A stretch of 64,000 nt of DNA from Heligmosomoides polygyrus polygyrus (lineage: Eukaryota > Nematoda > Chromadorea > Rhabditida > Heligmosomidae): positions 124,001 through 188,000 of the forward strand of contig OX377202.1 in NCBI GenBank assembly GCA_947396885.1. Direction: 5' to 3'. The notes under the pieces were generated by a model. It was not told the DNA's origin. It saw only the letters and a program-made list of their open reading frames with translations, and ran no database searches. Shown piece by piece: positions 11,208 to 22,149 of this stretch. Position 1 is the first letter of the stretch, and each line of letters opens with the position of its first letter. The position numbers and the translations under genes were made by a program.

Positions 11208-12134
11208 TTCTACAGCAACCTTGAATCGTGATCTTCAGTCGAGGCGCAGCTAGTAGGAACGCCGACGTTGTCCGAATTCTGGCAGCTCTGGCACTCCAGC
11301 CATCTTCACCTACGTCACTCTAACCACAACTGCTGCCAGAATGTTGACCTTCTCGCCGGGCTTCCTTCTTGATCTAAGTAGAAATAACGATGTTATTCAG
11401 TTGTCTTTACGCCTCCCTTTCTACTTCCCAATTGGAAAGCTCTTTAGCACGATTCCCGACTGAAGAAAAATACCATCAACAAACCACAAACAAAAGGCAC
11501 AAGGTCAGGGCAAAATAGGACCTCTTCGTGCCCTCGAATCACTCGTGTATTCAACGTGTTTTTGAGTTTCTTTTTTGAGAAAATTGCCTCTGTATTGCAA
11601 GTGTAGGTTGAGTTCTTGTTGTACAATCCGACAGGGATTGCCCTCATTTTCTGCACTTGTTCACAGCCTATTAGAGGACCAGACGAAGAACGCATGCACT
11701 GTCTGGGCGGATCACTCCTAGAGTATGCAGCAAAGAGAACTGAGCTTGATACTAGCAAATAAGTTAATAAGATCCATAGTACACATGACGATTTAGTGCG
11801 TCTAATGGTCAGCTAGTGCCCCGCTAGCTAGTGCACCGCTCTTTTCAGTCAAACCGGAATTCGTGCCCACAATGGGTCTTGTGCGCTTTGAACCTAATCG
11901 AATTTCTGCTACGCACGCGGCCAGCACCTCTTATCGGCTGCACCACGGCACACCACACTGTCTTTCCATTCGGTAACCTTGGACGAGATTCATCAACGTT
12001 ACAGCGGTAACATTTCACAGCGGATTCACAATACAGCAATCTTACAGAGAAAGCACCGTAAATTCTGATTCATCAAAAACGCGGTGAAAGTAACGGCAGT
12101 CTAGAATTCGACGGCAAGTGCGCATTATCCGCAC
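11208..12134. other. No gene recognised
   Basis: Only short open frames in both strands without splice-site support or motifs. Confidence 0.4.
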
Positions 12135-12503
12135 TAAGGCCTCCGCACACTTTTGCGGCAAGGCGGTCCGCGGCAGACAGCAAAACTGCTTCGTAGGAGG
12201 CAAAACTGTCGTTTAGGCTATACTTATCATCAGCTTTGCAGCCCCACTCCATCGCCAACGCAGTTTCATTATCTTTATCATTATTAGTATCCAGCCTAGA
12301 TCACGCCACGATCAACTAGAGCCCAGAAAGAAGTTGTCGGCAATAAAGCGGCTGTAGCGGCAATAATGCCTTGAATCATTATTGCCGCTTTGACGGCGCC
12401 GCACCTGCCGCCCAGGCGACACATCAGCGGCAAACTATGCTTCTCTGCCCTACGCTTAAAGATAGCGCTACCGCGTTGCCGCAAAAGTGTGCGGAGGCCT
12501 TTA
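12135..12503. mobile_element. Foldback MITE with ~28-bp arms
   Basis: The left arm AAGGCCTCCGCACACTTTTG is mirrored at 12478-12503, flanked by TAA/TTA. The centre contains a second GC-rich hairpin around GATTCAAGGCATTATTGC-like sequence. Related to elements at 45777 and 63526. Confidence 0.7.
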
Positions 12504-12784
12504 GGGTTATGTACTAGAATTACACATCGAAGATAGAATGAACCAGTTTCGTAAAAACCAGTGTGGTTCATGATTACATCTGTGAAAGCTTCAGCTCGTG
12601 CGAAAGTTTTGCGCATGTACAAAGGAACAAGTAGTTTTTGACGTCATTTTGAAAACGGGTTTGAACAAACATATCAGCGAACATGTACTATTTCCGTTTT
12701 TGTGTTTTGTATCCCGATTTCTGGTCATTTTCTGAGTCCTTTCGTTTTGTGGCGCGTGGTAATTTTGTGGTGAGACTGACGAGG

Positions 12785-13246
12785 GAGGTCACTGAACTCC
12801 GTCCGGAGATTCCGAACGAGACCTATATGGTCTTGAAGGGCATCGGAAGAGGATCACAGAACTGTGTTTCGTTTTTGCTAAATGCCCCTGGGTGGTCCAA
12901 AAATGGCAAAAAATGGTATAGCTTCAGGGCAGGCTGATAAGGCAACAGTGACACCTGGAGTGGCCCTGTCAGAACTTAACCTACAAACGGTTTGGAGCTC
13001 AAATCAAGGTTAGAGTATAGTATTATGATAATTTCCTACGTTTCCTAGACGAAGCTGTAGTGAACATTCAAGTGATTCATTCGAAACGGTGTCGCCAGAC
13101 GGTTGGATGGCCGACTGGATAGCGAGGCGAGCTTGAGGACGGGGGGTCGAGGGTTCGATTCCGGGCATGCGAATGCGATTTGCTCTGTGGAGTGCTCCCA
13201 TTTTTGTAAAGAGTACATTTTGGCTTCGGTAGGATACCGCATTTGC
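12785..13246 (+). repeat. Repeat R1, uninterrupted copy (empty site for the RTE insertion)
   Basis: Matches, in reverse complement, the two blocks that flank the RTE element: 14215-14416 and 17833-18098. Here the junction sequence (TTCCTAGACGA) is continuous, so this copy represents the pre-insertion state. It contains a tRNA-like Pol III promoter. Confidence 0.85.
13100..13171 (+). promoter_or_regulatory. tRNA-like Pol III internal promoter in repeat R1
   Basis: A-box TGGCCGACTGG at 13108-13118 and canonical B-box GGTTCGATTCC at 13152-13162. The acceptor stem cannot be formed, so this is a tRNA-derived SINE-like head rather than a tRNA gene. The inverted copy lies at 14288-14360. Confidence 0.7.
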
Positions 13247-14214
13247 TTCCTAACCCTGCTTTCAACAGTTGTCAAATGTGGAAGAAGCTGGTTTTGTCGT
13301 TTGGAGTGATATCGCGCGTCCATCAAACCATGGTTGTCTCGCTGAGGAAGGTTCCGTTGGATGCTATCCCCATGTGATCTCTTTGGAATGCTCTCAATTA
13401 GCTTTGGAAGTGTTTCTCGCTGTCACCTCATTTGCGAACACGATCGACAAGTATTGATTTGACCCATCATCAAGACATGCTCGTCGTTCTTCGGATTCCT
13501 TTATAGACCGCTTTTTATTCTTCTCGCAATTTTTACTATTTTAGCTAACTGTTACCAAGTACAGCATATTTTATCCAACTCGTGTGAGTGGTCGCCTTGC
13601 CGTGTGTTTCTTATCCACCACTCTCGTATACACTTATGGGAGACGGGTCGGGGGCAGTGCATGTAGGAGCACTTGCACTCACTCCCTCAGCTCTAGAGGT
13701 TGAAAAAAAATTTCGTCCAAGATTCATCTATAGGGTTATTTGGGAGGCAGATCACCAATCTGGCAACCATTTTCGGTGAAACGATAGATTACAGAAGGTT
13801 ACGATGGTATGTGTATGCAGGAGAGTATACGCAGAATAACCGGCACTGCTGCCTTTTACCACTCCAAAGGTCGAGGAGAGGTCGAAAGAAACAATTTCGC
13901 TCAAACATCGCCCAGGGGGATTATTTGGGGTGCTGATCACGGATATGATATCCAATTTTAAGATTTCGGTCGATTACGGTAGGTTGCTGTAGATATGGGT
14001 GACTAAAGCTGTCTACGTTAATAGAATCGCTTTCTTCTCCAATGTGGTCTTCTCCAATGTTATTTTCCAGCCTTCGACTTTAAGATGCAAAGTGGTGCCA
14101 GAAAAGTGAAAATTCAGAAAAAGATGACAGATTCGTGGTCAGCGGCTTAAATAATTCTCCTTATGTGAGGTCAGAGCGAAATCGATGGTCGTGATCTCGT
14201 CACCCTTATAGTAG
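13247..14214. repeat. Copies of the GGGTGCTGATCACG dispersed repeat
   Basis: Segments near 13685-13800 and 13855-13990 carry the family signature (GTCGAGGAGAGG, TTATTTGGGGTGCTGATCACG, then a TTACGGTAGG tract). The same family appears at 19.1, 19.5, 28.3, 44.3 and 48.3 kb. No coding sequence recognised. Confidence 0.5.
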
Positions 14215-14416
14215 TGGGTACCCTACCGAAGCCAAAATGTACTCTTCTCCTCCTTTAAAAATGGCAAAAGATCACCTAGCAAATCCTTTGACCCCATCCG
14301 GAATCGAACCCTTGCCCCGTCCTCAAGTCCGCCTCGCTATCCAGTCGGCCATCCAGTCGTTGCCGACACCGTTTCGAATGAATCACTTGAATGTACACTG
14401 CAGCTTCGTCTAGGAA
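14215..14416 (-). repeat. Repeat R1, second copy, left block
   Basis: Reverse complement of 13046-13246, including the tRNA-like promoter (B-box read as GGAATCGAACC). It ends with TCGTCTAGGAA at 14406-14416, the left target-site duplication of the RTE insertion. Confidence 0.85.
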
Positions 14417-14479
14417 TCACCTGTATCACCTGTCGTCCCGTTGATCATCGACTTGCTCGAGCGGGCGCCAGCAGGGTCT

Positions 14480-16019
14480 CTATTCGTCCCTGTCGCGTGC
14501 CAGAGTGGTCCAATGGATCCTCCTCGCTCGAGGGACACGAAGAGCGTCATATCGGTCGTTCAGGGCTTTCACGAAGAAGTGCGACCAACGCGTTGGTGGA
14601 AGTCCTGGTGTTCTCTTGACATCCCGCGGAATCCAATCTGTGACGACTCTCGTCCAGCGGGTGTCTGCGAATCGCATTACGTGGCCGGTCCACCTAATTT
14701 ACGACGACTTGGCCCATGCAACAGCGTCTCTGATCTTCGAACGTCGACCAAGCTCGGATCTCCGGAGGTCTTCTCTCACTTGCGTGAGTCGTGTCACTCC
14801 GAGCATCGTCCTCTCGATTCCACGCTGCGCGACGCTGATCGCGCGTTCATCCTGCTTTCGTATAGCCCAGGTCTCTGAGGCGTATGTTAGGGCAGGAAGA
14901 ACGGTGGAGTCGAATAGGTGGGCACGGAGTCGGACGTTCTTCGTCTTCTTCATGACTTCTTCGACGCTCTTGAAAGCTCCCCAAGCCGCTCGTTTCCCCC
15001 TGCTCAGCTCTGGAGCTAGGTCGTTGGCCATGTTGACTTCACGACTCAGATACACACAGCTGGAGCATTCGGAGATGTTCGTTCCGCTGAGCGAGAATGG
15101 GGCATCAGAAACCCATCCGTTCCTCATGAACATCGTCTTCGTAAGATTCAGCTGCAGTCCAACGTTCCCACATACACGATCGAAGTCGGCCAGCATTCGC
15201 TCCGCATGAATGATGCTCGGTGTTATGAGCACGATGTCGTCAGCGAAGCAAAGGTGATGAAGTTGCCGGCCATCGACCTTCACTCCCATGTCATCCCATT
15301 CTAGTACGCGCATGACGTTTTCGAGGGTGGCGCTGAAGAGCTTCGGGGATATGGTATCCCCTTGCCGAACCCCTCTCTACACCTCTATGACGACGTTGTT
15401 GTAGAATGATGAAATACTGGTCGTGAATCCACTGTACAGCTCTCGAAGGACTCTGATGAACTGAGTAGGAACGCACTGAGTGAGCAGGGCTTTGACGACC
15501 GCTTCAGTTTCGACGGAGTCGAACGCCTTCTTCAGGTCGATGAACGTAATGCACAGCGGCAGCTTGTACTCTCGCGACACTTCGATGAGCTTCGTAATGG
15601 TGTCTATGTGGTCGACCGTGCTGAATCCTCCCCGAAATCCTGCTTGTTCGCATGGCTGTCTTTCGTCCAGCGTTCGGCTGATCCTATTCAGGATGACTCG
15701 AGTGAACATGCTTGTAGACTACGGACAGCAAGCAGATCGGGCGATAGTTGCCAATGTCATGCACGACTCCCTTCTTGTACAGCAAGACGGTCTTGCTGAT
15801 CTTCCACTGAGATAGAACCTTGCACTCCGACAGGTAGCGTGTAAAGAGCCGCGCCAGGGTGCTGATGAGCGTAGGCGGGAGGTTCTTCAGATGTTCAGCT
15901 CTGATCCTGTCGGCACCGGGTGCTGTACGTTTCTTCACCGACGAGATGGCGTGTCGGATCTTGGAAGGGAGGACAGAGGGGACGACGTATCCATCCACGG
16001 ATCTCCCTCTATAGACCAC
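14480..16019 (-). pseudogene. RTE reverse transcriptase half, disrupted
   Basis: Three frames together cover the RT domain: 15684-16019 (GADRIRAEHL, NYRPICLLS), 15377-15709 (AGFRGGFSTVDHI and the motif A FIDLKKAFDSVE) and 14699-15313 (HLCFADDIVLITPS, the catalytic motif C; RLRAHLFDSTVLPALTYASE). The C-terminal region ([17 protein letters not shown]) continues at 14480-14677. A TAG at ~15380 interrupts motif B just before RGVRQGDTISP, and frameshifts separate the blocks. RTE proteins are normally one ~1000-aa polyprotein with an N-terminal endonuclease; here that part is inverted and lies at higher coordinates. Confidence 0.88.
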
Positions 16020-16553
16020 GGATCTCCGTCGATAGAGAGCCTTCGGGCTCTCTTGTTAATAGGGATCTCGGGCCGCTTGTCGCAGGACCACATTACACGT
16101 CCCCAGGTGGTGGATAGGGGAATTAAACGCGAATCAAATGCGACCTGTACTGCCCAGAGACGCAGGTGGGATGCAGGGGATGGACTCCTTGCTCCTGCTG
16201 TGTCGGGTCGACGCGTTCCTTGTGCGTGGGAGCGGCACGTTCATGCAGTGCGTGGATATGTTTGCGCCTCGGCCAAAAGCTTGCACTCAGTAGACTGCGA
16301 GTGCATGTAAGGCGATTCGAGGCCGCCTTAAGTCTCGCCCCGTCCCTTCGGACAGTCTGGCTGGCTGCCCGGAGTACCCCGCCCGCACGACAGCGCCCCA
16401 GCGTTGTATTGCAGTCAAGCACAGCAGCACTAAAGGGCCTCATTCCCCTGACCCCGAAAGAGCCCCATTTCTGTAGCGGTGGGAAGGACGAGTACGGAGA
16501 TGCTGATAAGATCTCAGGGCCTAAGCAGGCTGCGCAAATTGAGAAGGACTAAG
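16006..16553 (+). other. Probable RTE 5' UTR / inversion junction
   Basis: Lies between the RT half and the endonuclease start. It contains a short direct repeat (CCACGGATCTCC at 16017 and just before it). The exact inversion junction cannot be placed from one copy. Confidence 0.45.
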
Positions 16554-17832
16554 ATGACTATCTGTACTTACAACGCCCGCACGCTTGCATCGCAAGCATC
16601 CGTCGAGGACCTGATGATGCAAGCCAGGAAGATCAAGTACGACGTCATCGGACTGACAGAGACGAGAAGACACCACCCCCCTACACGCCGCCTACGACTC
16701 CGGAGAAGAACTGTTCCTCGGAACATGCGACAGCAGGGGAGTAGGTGGCGTTGGTGTCCTCGTCAACACGCACTTGGTCATGAACATCAATTCGTACGAG
16801 TTTCTGACAAGCCGAATCGGACGTCTGCGACTGAAGCGATGTGGCTCCATGCCAGCTTTGACTGTGTTCGTCACGTATGCCCCAATATCCGACTACGACG
16901 ACGAAGACGTCGAGGCCTTCTACGTGGAGCTGGAGAAGTTTTATAAGGAAGACCACACCTTCTACAAGGTGATCGTCGGCGCCTTCAACGCCAAGATCGG
17001 GCCACGAAGGTCGCCGGAAGAACTTCACATCGAAACCCACGGTTTGGAGTGGAACGAGCTGGAGCTTCCACGAACAAGGTGGAAAGCTGTCTGAGTTTAT
17101 CATGTCAACCAAGACCATCCATGGAAACTCGCAGTTCCAGAAGCCTCCCTCCCTACGATGGACCTGGGAATCTCCCGGTGGCCAGTTCCACAACGAGATC
17201 GACCACATCATCTTCAATCGCAAGTATTGCCTGACCGACGTCTCTGTTGTCCCCAAGCTGTACACGGGATCGGACCACCGCCTCCCTCGGGCGAAGTTTC
17301 GCTTTTCGCGCCAAGGAGAGAAGGACGCGAAGTTCAACAAGAAGAATCCCAGAACGACCATCAACTGGGACCTCTACACCTCTCTTGCCGGCCTTTGGGA
17401 AGATACCGTCATGGACAACATCGACGAGGAATACGACCACTTCGTGCACCATCTCCGCGATAGTGCTAAGGGAGCCGAGAGCTTGAAGACCACCAATAGA
17501 CGTCTGTCTCCGGAAACTCTCGAGCTGATACGTCAGCGTGGAGCAGCACGAGCGTCAGGCAACTACCCACTGACGTCCGAGCTTACAAAGCTATGCAGAG
17601 CGGCGATAAAGGAAGATCTGAAGGAGAGAAGGGCGGAAGTGTTGGCTGAAGCTGCAGAGGCAGGGCTGAGCATCCGCAATGTCCGCCGGAACTTCGCCAA
17701 CTTCAAGACCAAGATGACCGCTCTCCGACGTCCTGACGGAACCATCACCTCTTCCAGAAAGACCATGAAGAAAGGCATCCACGACTTCTACTCCAATCTC
17801 TTCGATAGCCACGTCCACCTGCCCCCATGCCA
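16554..17832 (+). pseudogene. RTE endonuclease half, disrupted and inverted
   Basis: The start at 16554 opens with MTICTYNARTLA, then YDVIGLTETRR, matching the N-terminus of RTE AP-like endonucleases that nick target DNA. The frame shifts near the C-run at 16677, resumes as INSYEFLTSRIGRLRL and TVFVTYAPISDYDDED, shifts again near 17062-17095, then gives EIDHIIFN and YTGSDHRL, the catalytic SDH motif. The linker to RT (NLFDSHVHLPP) ends at the target duplication. At least two frameshifts make it non-functional. Confidence 0.88.
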
Positions 17833-18098
17833 TCGTCTAGGAAACGTAGGAAACTATCATATTACTATATTCTATCTTTGATTTGAGCTCCAAACCGTTT
17901 GTAGGTTAAGTTCTGAGCACGACAGGGCCATTCCTGGTGTCACTTTTGCCTTATCCGCCCGCCCTGAAGTGGTACCATTTTTTGCCATTTTTGGACCACC
18001 CAGGGGCATTTAGCAATAACGAAGTTCGATGCCCTACAAGACCATACAGGTCTCGTTCGGAATCTCCGGACCGAATTCAGTGACCTCACTCATGAGTT
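17833..18098 (-). repeat. Repeat R1, second copy, right block
   Basis: Starts with the right target duplication TCGTCTAGGAA and continues as the reverse complement of 12785-13056 (CAAACCGTTTGTAGGTTAAG, TTTTTGCCATTTTTGGACCA). Confidence 0.85.
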
Positions 18099-18235
18099 CG
18101 AGTATGAAAGAAATAATATGCGTCCACAAAGTCTTGAGAAATGAAATGACTTCCATGGATCAAAATGTTGGTATTGTCACTGTCACTGTCAGTGCACATA
18201 ATGTGCAGTGATTAGTAAATAATAAATAAATAATA
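18099..18235 (+). mobile_element. 3' tail fragment of a LINE
   Basis: Ends in a hairpin TGCACA-TAA-TGTGCA (18193-18207) followed within about 15 bp by AAAT repeats, the arrangement seen at the end of the 9.1-kb LINE. No coding portion recognised. Confidence 0.5.
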
Positions 18236-18327
18236 GAGCTGTTCTGTACCCTATGAAGCAGTGTTTCAGACATGCAAAGGAAGCTGGTGCAGACCCCGGC
18301 AGCCAGATCAAAAACAGCGCTAATTTC

Positions 18328-18405
18328 TCTCTGGGGTGCGCCACGCATTCATTTCTACGGCAGTTCGTGGACGTAATTTGAGTGCGCGTCTGGCATATAC
18401 TAGGT
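18328..18405 (-). mobile_element. SINE2 3' fragment
   Basis: Contains GGTGCGCCACGCATTC on the plus strand, the reverse of the SINE2 3' hallmark, and a diverged TTTGAGTGCGCGTCTGGC body segment. It is cut off before the mariner at 18430. Confidence 0.5.
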
Positions 18406-18429
18406 CGTTGCATATGAAATGACCGATTT

Positions 18430-19075
18430 TGCTACCTCAATTTCTGGTCGATTTTTTGTGTAACGACGACCCACTCAAAACGATGGTGGCCGCGGATCCG
18501 CGCCAAACTGTGAGAGAGCCAGCACAACATTTCGGCGTTGACGGCAGCACTATCAGTCGAAATTAAATGCGATCGGAGAAGTAAAGAAATGGATGAACGG
18601 ATCCAGCGCGAACTGAGGGCCGGGTAGAATCTGAAGCGCCGGGTCATCTGTGTTTCGTTAAGGCTGCGCGATCTAAGAGAGGCTTTTCTGGGCAGGAGCA
18701 TGACATGCGAGGAAAAACGGATCCTTCACAACAATCGTCGTCGCTCTGCACAGTGGCTGGACAAGAATGAGAGTCCTAATGAGATGCCGAATCCAAGTCT
18801 CCATCCAAAGATGACCATGGCGACCGTATGGTGACGAGTCCATTACAGGTTCTTGAAGACTGGAGAGTCCATCACAGCAGAGAAGTTCTGTGCCGAAAAT
18901 GAAGTGATGCACCAGAAGTTGACTGAAGAACAAACGGCTTCGGTCAGTCGAAGAGGCCCAATCGTAGTGCATGACAGCATCCGCACGTCCGCACGTTTCA
19001 GAAATTGTTGTCCAGAAACAGGATTAATTGGGATACGAAACTCTATGTACCACATCCAGCAGCACTCATTATTTA
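18430..19075 (+). pseudogene. Mariner transposase remnant
   Basis: Translated pieces in several frames match mariner transposases in order: ADPRQTVREPAQHFGVDGST (helix-turn-helix), NNRRRSAQWLDKNE (following the first catalytic aspartate), LHPKMTMATVWW, TGESITAEKFCAENEVMHQK, and SVSRRGPIVVHD (second catalytic region). Stops and frameshifts separate them, and terminal repeats were not identified. A shorter relative lies at 49418. Confidence 0.8.
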
Positions 19076-19600
19076 CTTGGGGTGCTAACCGCGAATCTGA
19101 CATCCGTTTTCACGATTCGGTTGGAGACCACCCATGCCGTTAACAAGGGTAGTCCAGGCAGGGTCACCGATTTCGCTGAAACTTCGTCTGGGGGGGGGGG
19201 GGGGCAATTTGGAGTGCTGATCACGTCTGACATCCGCTTCTCACGATTCGGCTGGATAATATAGATAAAGGAAGACACAGAATTACATTCATAAAGTTTC
19301 TGCAGGTGACGGCAGGTAGAGGTTGGTATGGGTAAGTATCCCATTTGAAATGCCTCGATGACAACTGTCATCCAATGGGAACAGTACTTCCGAGACGTGT
19401 GCTGTGAATACTTCCGCAGGAATCGTCCGGATTTAGTTGGTTTCGGCCACACGGTAGAAATTGACGAGATGCTTGTTACCAAGAGGAGTCTCCTACCGAA
19501 TCGTGAAAAACGAATGTCAGATTCGTGATCAGCACCCCAAATACCCCCCCCCCCCCTAGCCAAAGTTCCAGCGAAAACATTTTTTTCGACCGAAGTCGTG
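19076..19600. repeat. GGGTGCTGATCACG-type repeat copies with homopolymer runs
   Basis: Two oppositely oriented copies (19076-19260 and about 19480-19580) contain TCTGACATCCG and ACGATTCGG. G-runs and C-runs (19191-19204; 19545-19556) mark their inner edges. No coding sequence recognised. Confidence 0.5.
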
Positions 19601-19726
19601 TCGGTGGAGTCGAAACTTTTAACTATGTAGTGCCCAGAACACATTTGCTTCGTTCTGAATGCTCTTCAGCTCTGTTTACGTTTACGTCCCGGACGTAGAC
19701 GGCTCCGCGGGAGTATACCATAGGCC

Positions 19727-19878
19727 TAAGGGCCTACTCCACTGCCGGAGACAGGAGCTATGTACATGAGCGACCGGCTGCCCGAGCAAAGATCATTTGC
19801 CGATCGCCCGGCAGTAATCGATTCGTATGCTTTGCACGGGCAATCCAGTCGCTCCTGCGAGCTATGGGTGGGCCCTAA
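19727..19878. mobile_element. MITE-A-like foldback element
   Basis: Starts with TAAGGGCCTAC and ends with GGGTGGGCCCTAA. The interior carries the family core (CGATCGCCCGGCA, TCGATTCGTATGC, AGTCGCTCC). Confidence 0.6.
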
Positions 19879-20041
19879 GTGGACTGATGCATATTCTCTA
19901 TGAGTTCCGGGAAACCTGTTATACATACATTAGAAAGAAAACGTCCAACTAAAGTAAATCCTCTTGTTCCAATTCTCCTGTTTGTTAGCCCCTCCTACTT
20001 CCACTGAACTATCAACCAAGGGGAAAATTTAGAAATCAGTA

Positions 20042-20206
20042 AACATAAGGACCCACCTATAGTCCGTGACGGCTGCGACGGGAACGACCGAGTCGCTCGT
20101 GCCAAGCAAATGAACCGATACATAGTATCGACGATCGCCCGGCAAAAATCGATATGCACAGTACGCCCAGTCGCTCCCGTCGCAGACTATGAAAGGGCTC
20201 CAAAAT
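20042..20206. mobile_element. Diverged MITE-A-like element
   Basis: Interior matches the previous element (GATCGCCCGGCAAAAATCGA, CCCAGTCGCTCCCGTCGC), with weak terminal repeats (GACCCACC / AAAGGGCTC). Confidence 0.45.
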
Positions 20207-20719
20207 GTAATTAATCGGTCGAGACAGTCTAAAGCCCACGTCAATCTAGGTGTGAAGCAAATCAGAAAAATCGCGTCTTTAACGGTGACGAGCCACTCCA
20301 ACTGGAGCGAGTTCTGAAGAAGGACCTTTTAGTATCAGCCTTATCGGCTTCTAGAGGGCCAGAGCGTTCCAGAAAACGTGACAAGTGCACCGAGACGTAT
20401 CGTATTTATAAATCTTCTGAGAGCGCAGCTTGTTGAGGAGCACTGTTACAGATTGAACAACCACAACATATCGCAGGATTAGTGAGATGCAACGAGACAA
20501 TGGCACAATGAAGTGTGTGAGTCATGGGGAAAATGGGAGAAAACGAAGGAAAGGAAAACACAATAAATAGGGAAGAGCACAGACAGATCGACGTAATATA
20601 ACGAGACCTCTAGCGGAACACTGGGCAAGAACGCTACGTGCACGGCGAACTGTGGACGAGAGAAGGACTCATATGGGAATGTGAGGGGGAAGTATCGTAC
20701 ATCACATGGTGCGTCAAGG

Positions 20720-20887
20720 CTAGGCATGGCTTGCCTGGCGTCCGACTCGGGTCTTCTTGTCCATGGTGGTCAGCTGGTGCGACTTCTCCTGAGACACTCG
20801 GGCCTTCTTGAACGGCAGAGCAGCGAACACCACCGGCAGCACGATCAGAACGTGACACATTCCGAGAAACACTACCAGCACAACCAC
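20720..20887 (-). CDS. PTR last exon (TM12 and C-terminal tail)
   Basis: Acceptor TCGTTCAG. Encodes VVVLVVFLGMCHVLIVLPVV (TM12) followed by a basic ~35-residue tail ending RVGRQASHA and TAG. A duplicated copy lies at 40402-40530 and ends earlier. Confidence 0.85.
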   Translation of the reverse strand: MVVLVVFLGMCHVLIVLPVVFAALPFKKARVSQEKSHQLTTMDKKTRVGRQASHA

Positions 20888-20978
20888 CTGAACGACCGCA
20901 GCATTAGATTGGCCTTGGCTGCACATACAAAAGCAGCTTCAAAGATTCCCTGAGCACCACTTTTTTGATGAGGTCCAT

Positions 20979-21165
20979 GTCGGGAATGTGGGCAGCATTT
21001 CGTGGTGGGAACGCACCAAATAATTATAACCAGTCGAAACTTTGATCGGACATAAGCCAGCCAATCAGGACACAGACCGTACACACCCTATGGATGGCAC
21101 TGTCGTTCGATTCGGGCTTCCTTGCTAGGGCGCCCTCACCTCCCAATGCTGCCCACATTCGCGAC
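20979..21165. mobile_element. MITE-W foldback element in PTR intron 8
   Basis: Terminal repeats GTCGGGAATGTGGGCAGCAT and ATGCTGCCCACATTCGCGAC. The same family occurs in several other introns of this gene. Confidence 0.75.
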
Positions 21166-21458
21166 TAGAGCTGGAGATTCAACCGATGTGTCAAGGGTAA
21201 CGTCAAAGCATTCGATGCCTATCGGAATGTTGCCCATCGCATGTGCGCCGTACGTAGTGCCAATCTGAGGACGGATTAATCAAAAATTAAGCCTCGGGTA
21301 TACTGGGACAGGTAGAGATACCCACGATGAATCATTGGTCTCTGTTCTTTATCTTATCTCTACCACCTGTACCCCGCCTAACGCGGATCTAGTCGTTCAT
21401 GAAACCGGTTCCTGAACCGATTTGCTGGTGGAAACCATTTTTGCAGCCTATAACTCAC

Positions 21459-21590
21459 CTTTACGAACACCTGAACCATGTAGGCATGTACGGCTGCCAG
21501 AACTACGATAGAAATCATTGTAGACGTGCCGGATTGGAACATCGGCCAAGCGATTGATGCCCGCGTATGACGGATTCGCTCACGTTTATT
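21459..21590 (-). CDS. PTR exon 8 (TM10-TM11)
   Basis: Acceptor TTATTCAG. Encodes [20 protein letters not shown] then [12 protein letters not shown] and [11 protein letters not shown]. Patched proteins have a similar W-P-x-x-Q-[GS]-x-x-[ST] turn before a helix. Donor GTGAGT, phase 0. Confidence 0.85.
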
Positions 21591-21667
21591 CTGAATAAGG
21601 GAAAGTCTGAAGTTGCAAGAAATCTAGGGAACTGTTACTCGACTGAAGTTTTAGTCGTGAATCGGTC

Positions 21668-21809
21668 GTCGTTAATGTGGCCTACATCAGTAGAAGCATC
21701 AGACCAATAACGCTGCATCGAAAACGCGTGTCATCCATAGCGAAATGAAAGATCCGCGCTTTGATTGATTGACGCGTTTCCGTCTTCTCATGTAGGCCAC
21801 ATTAGCGAC
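21668..21809. mobile_element. MITE-W-like foldback element in PTR intron 7
   Basis: Terminal repeats GTCGTTAATGTGGCCTACAT and ATGTAGGCCACATTAGCGAC, about 20 bp with one mismatch. Confidence 0.8.
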
Positions 21810-21888
21810 TAGTACACACCAGTTATTCACCTTTGAACGATTGTCACCATCAAATAGTTTCAACTTAAAGCAATGACGAGTGTATTAC

Positions 21889-22022
21889 CGGGAAATCGCC
21901 TTTGTAGTAGTGCCATGTGACGTGAGCAACGAAGTCGACCGAAAAGCCAATGGCCATCAGCAGAGTCGTCATGGAGATCGGATCGAGATCGATGTCAAGG
22001 TACACGAGGCATCCAAACACAC
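21889..22022 (-). CDS. PTR exon 7 (TM9-TM10, Patched core motif)
   Basis: Acceptor TGTTCAG. Encodes [20 protein letters not shown] and [15 protein letters not shown]. The DLDPI...MAIGFSVDF...H..YHYY pattern is diagnostic of Patched/PTR proteins. Donor GTAATA, phase 0. Confidence 0.9.
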
Positions 22023-22149
22023 CTGAACAGTCGAAAATTCGCTACGAATTTTCTAATTCCTGGTAATAAGCACAAGCAGGAGTGCACATTTGAGATGCGA
22101 GTCGCCTGCATTTCATGAAAGGGCGCGGGTCTAGGCTCGTCGGGTACCG

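Larger units (their letters stand above)
14417..17832 (-). mobile_element. RTE-type LINE with 5' inversion (twin-priming structure)
   Basis: The 3' (RT) half lies on the minus strand at 14417-~16005 and the 5' (endonuclease) half on the plus strand at ~16006-17832. The outer edge of the inverted half encodes the peptide NLFDSHVHLPP, and the inner edge of the RT half encodes DGYVVPSVLP, which are near neighbours in an intact RTE protein. The element is flanked by TCGTCTAGGAA at 14406-14416 and 17833-17843. Its 3' end has two tandem ACAGGTGAT units, typical of short-repeat RTE tails. Both halves contain disabling mutations. Confidence 0.88.
19645..21280. repeat. Segmental duplication, copy 1
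   Basis: Collinear with 39090-40915. Shared parts include TCAATCTAGGTGTGAAGCAA, the 3' flank of the PTR last exon, the exon itself, and a downstream MITE. Both copies begin with a MITE-A-like element. Confidence 0.8.

Noticed and set aside
14441..15209. Long plus-strand frames (145 and 234 codons) as genes
   Set aside because: They are antisense shadows of the RTE reverse transcriptase.
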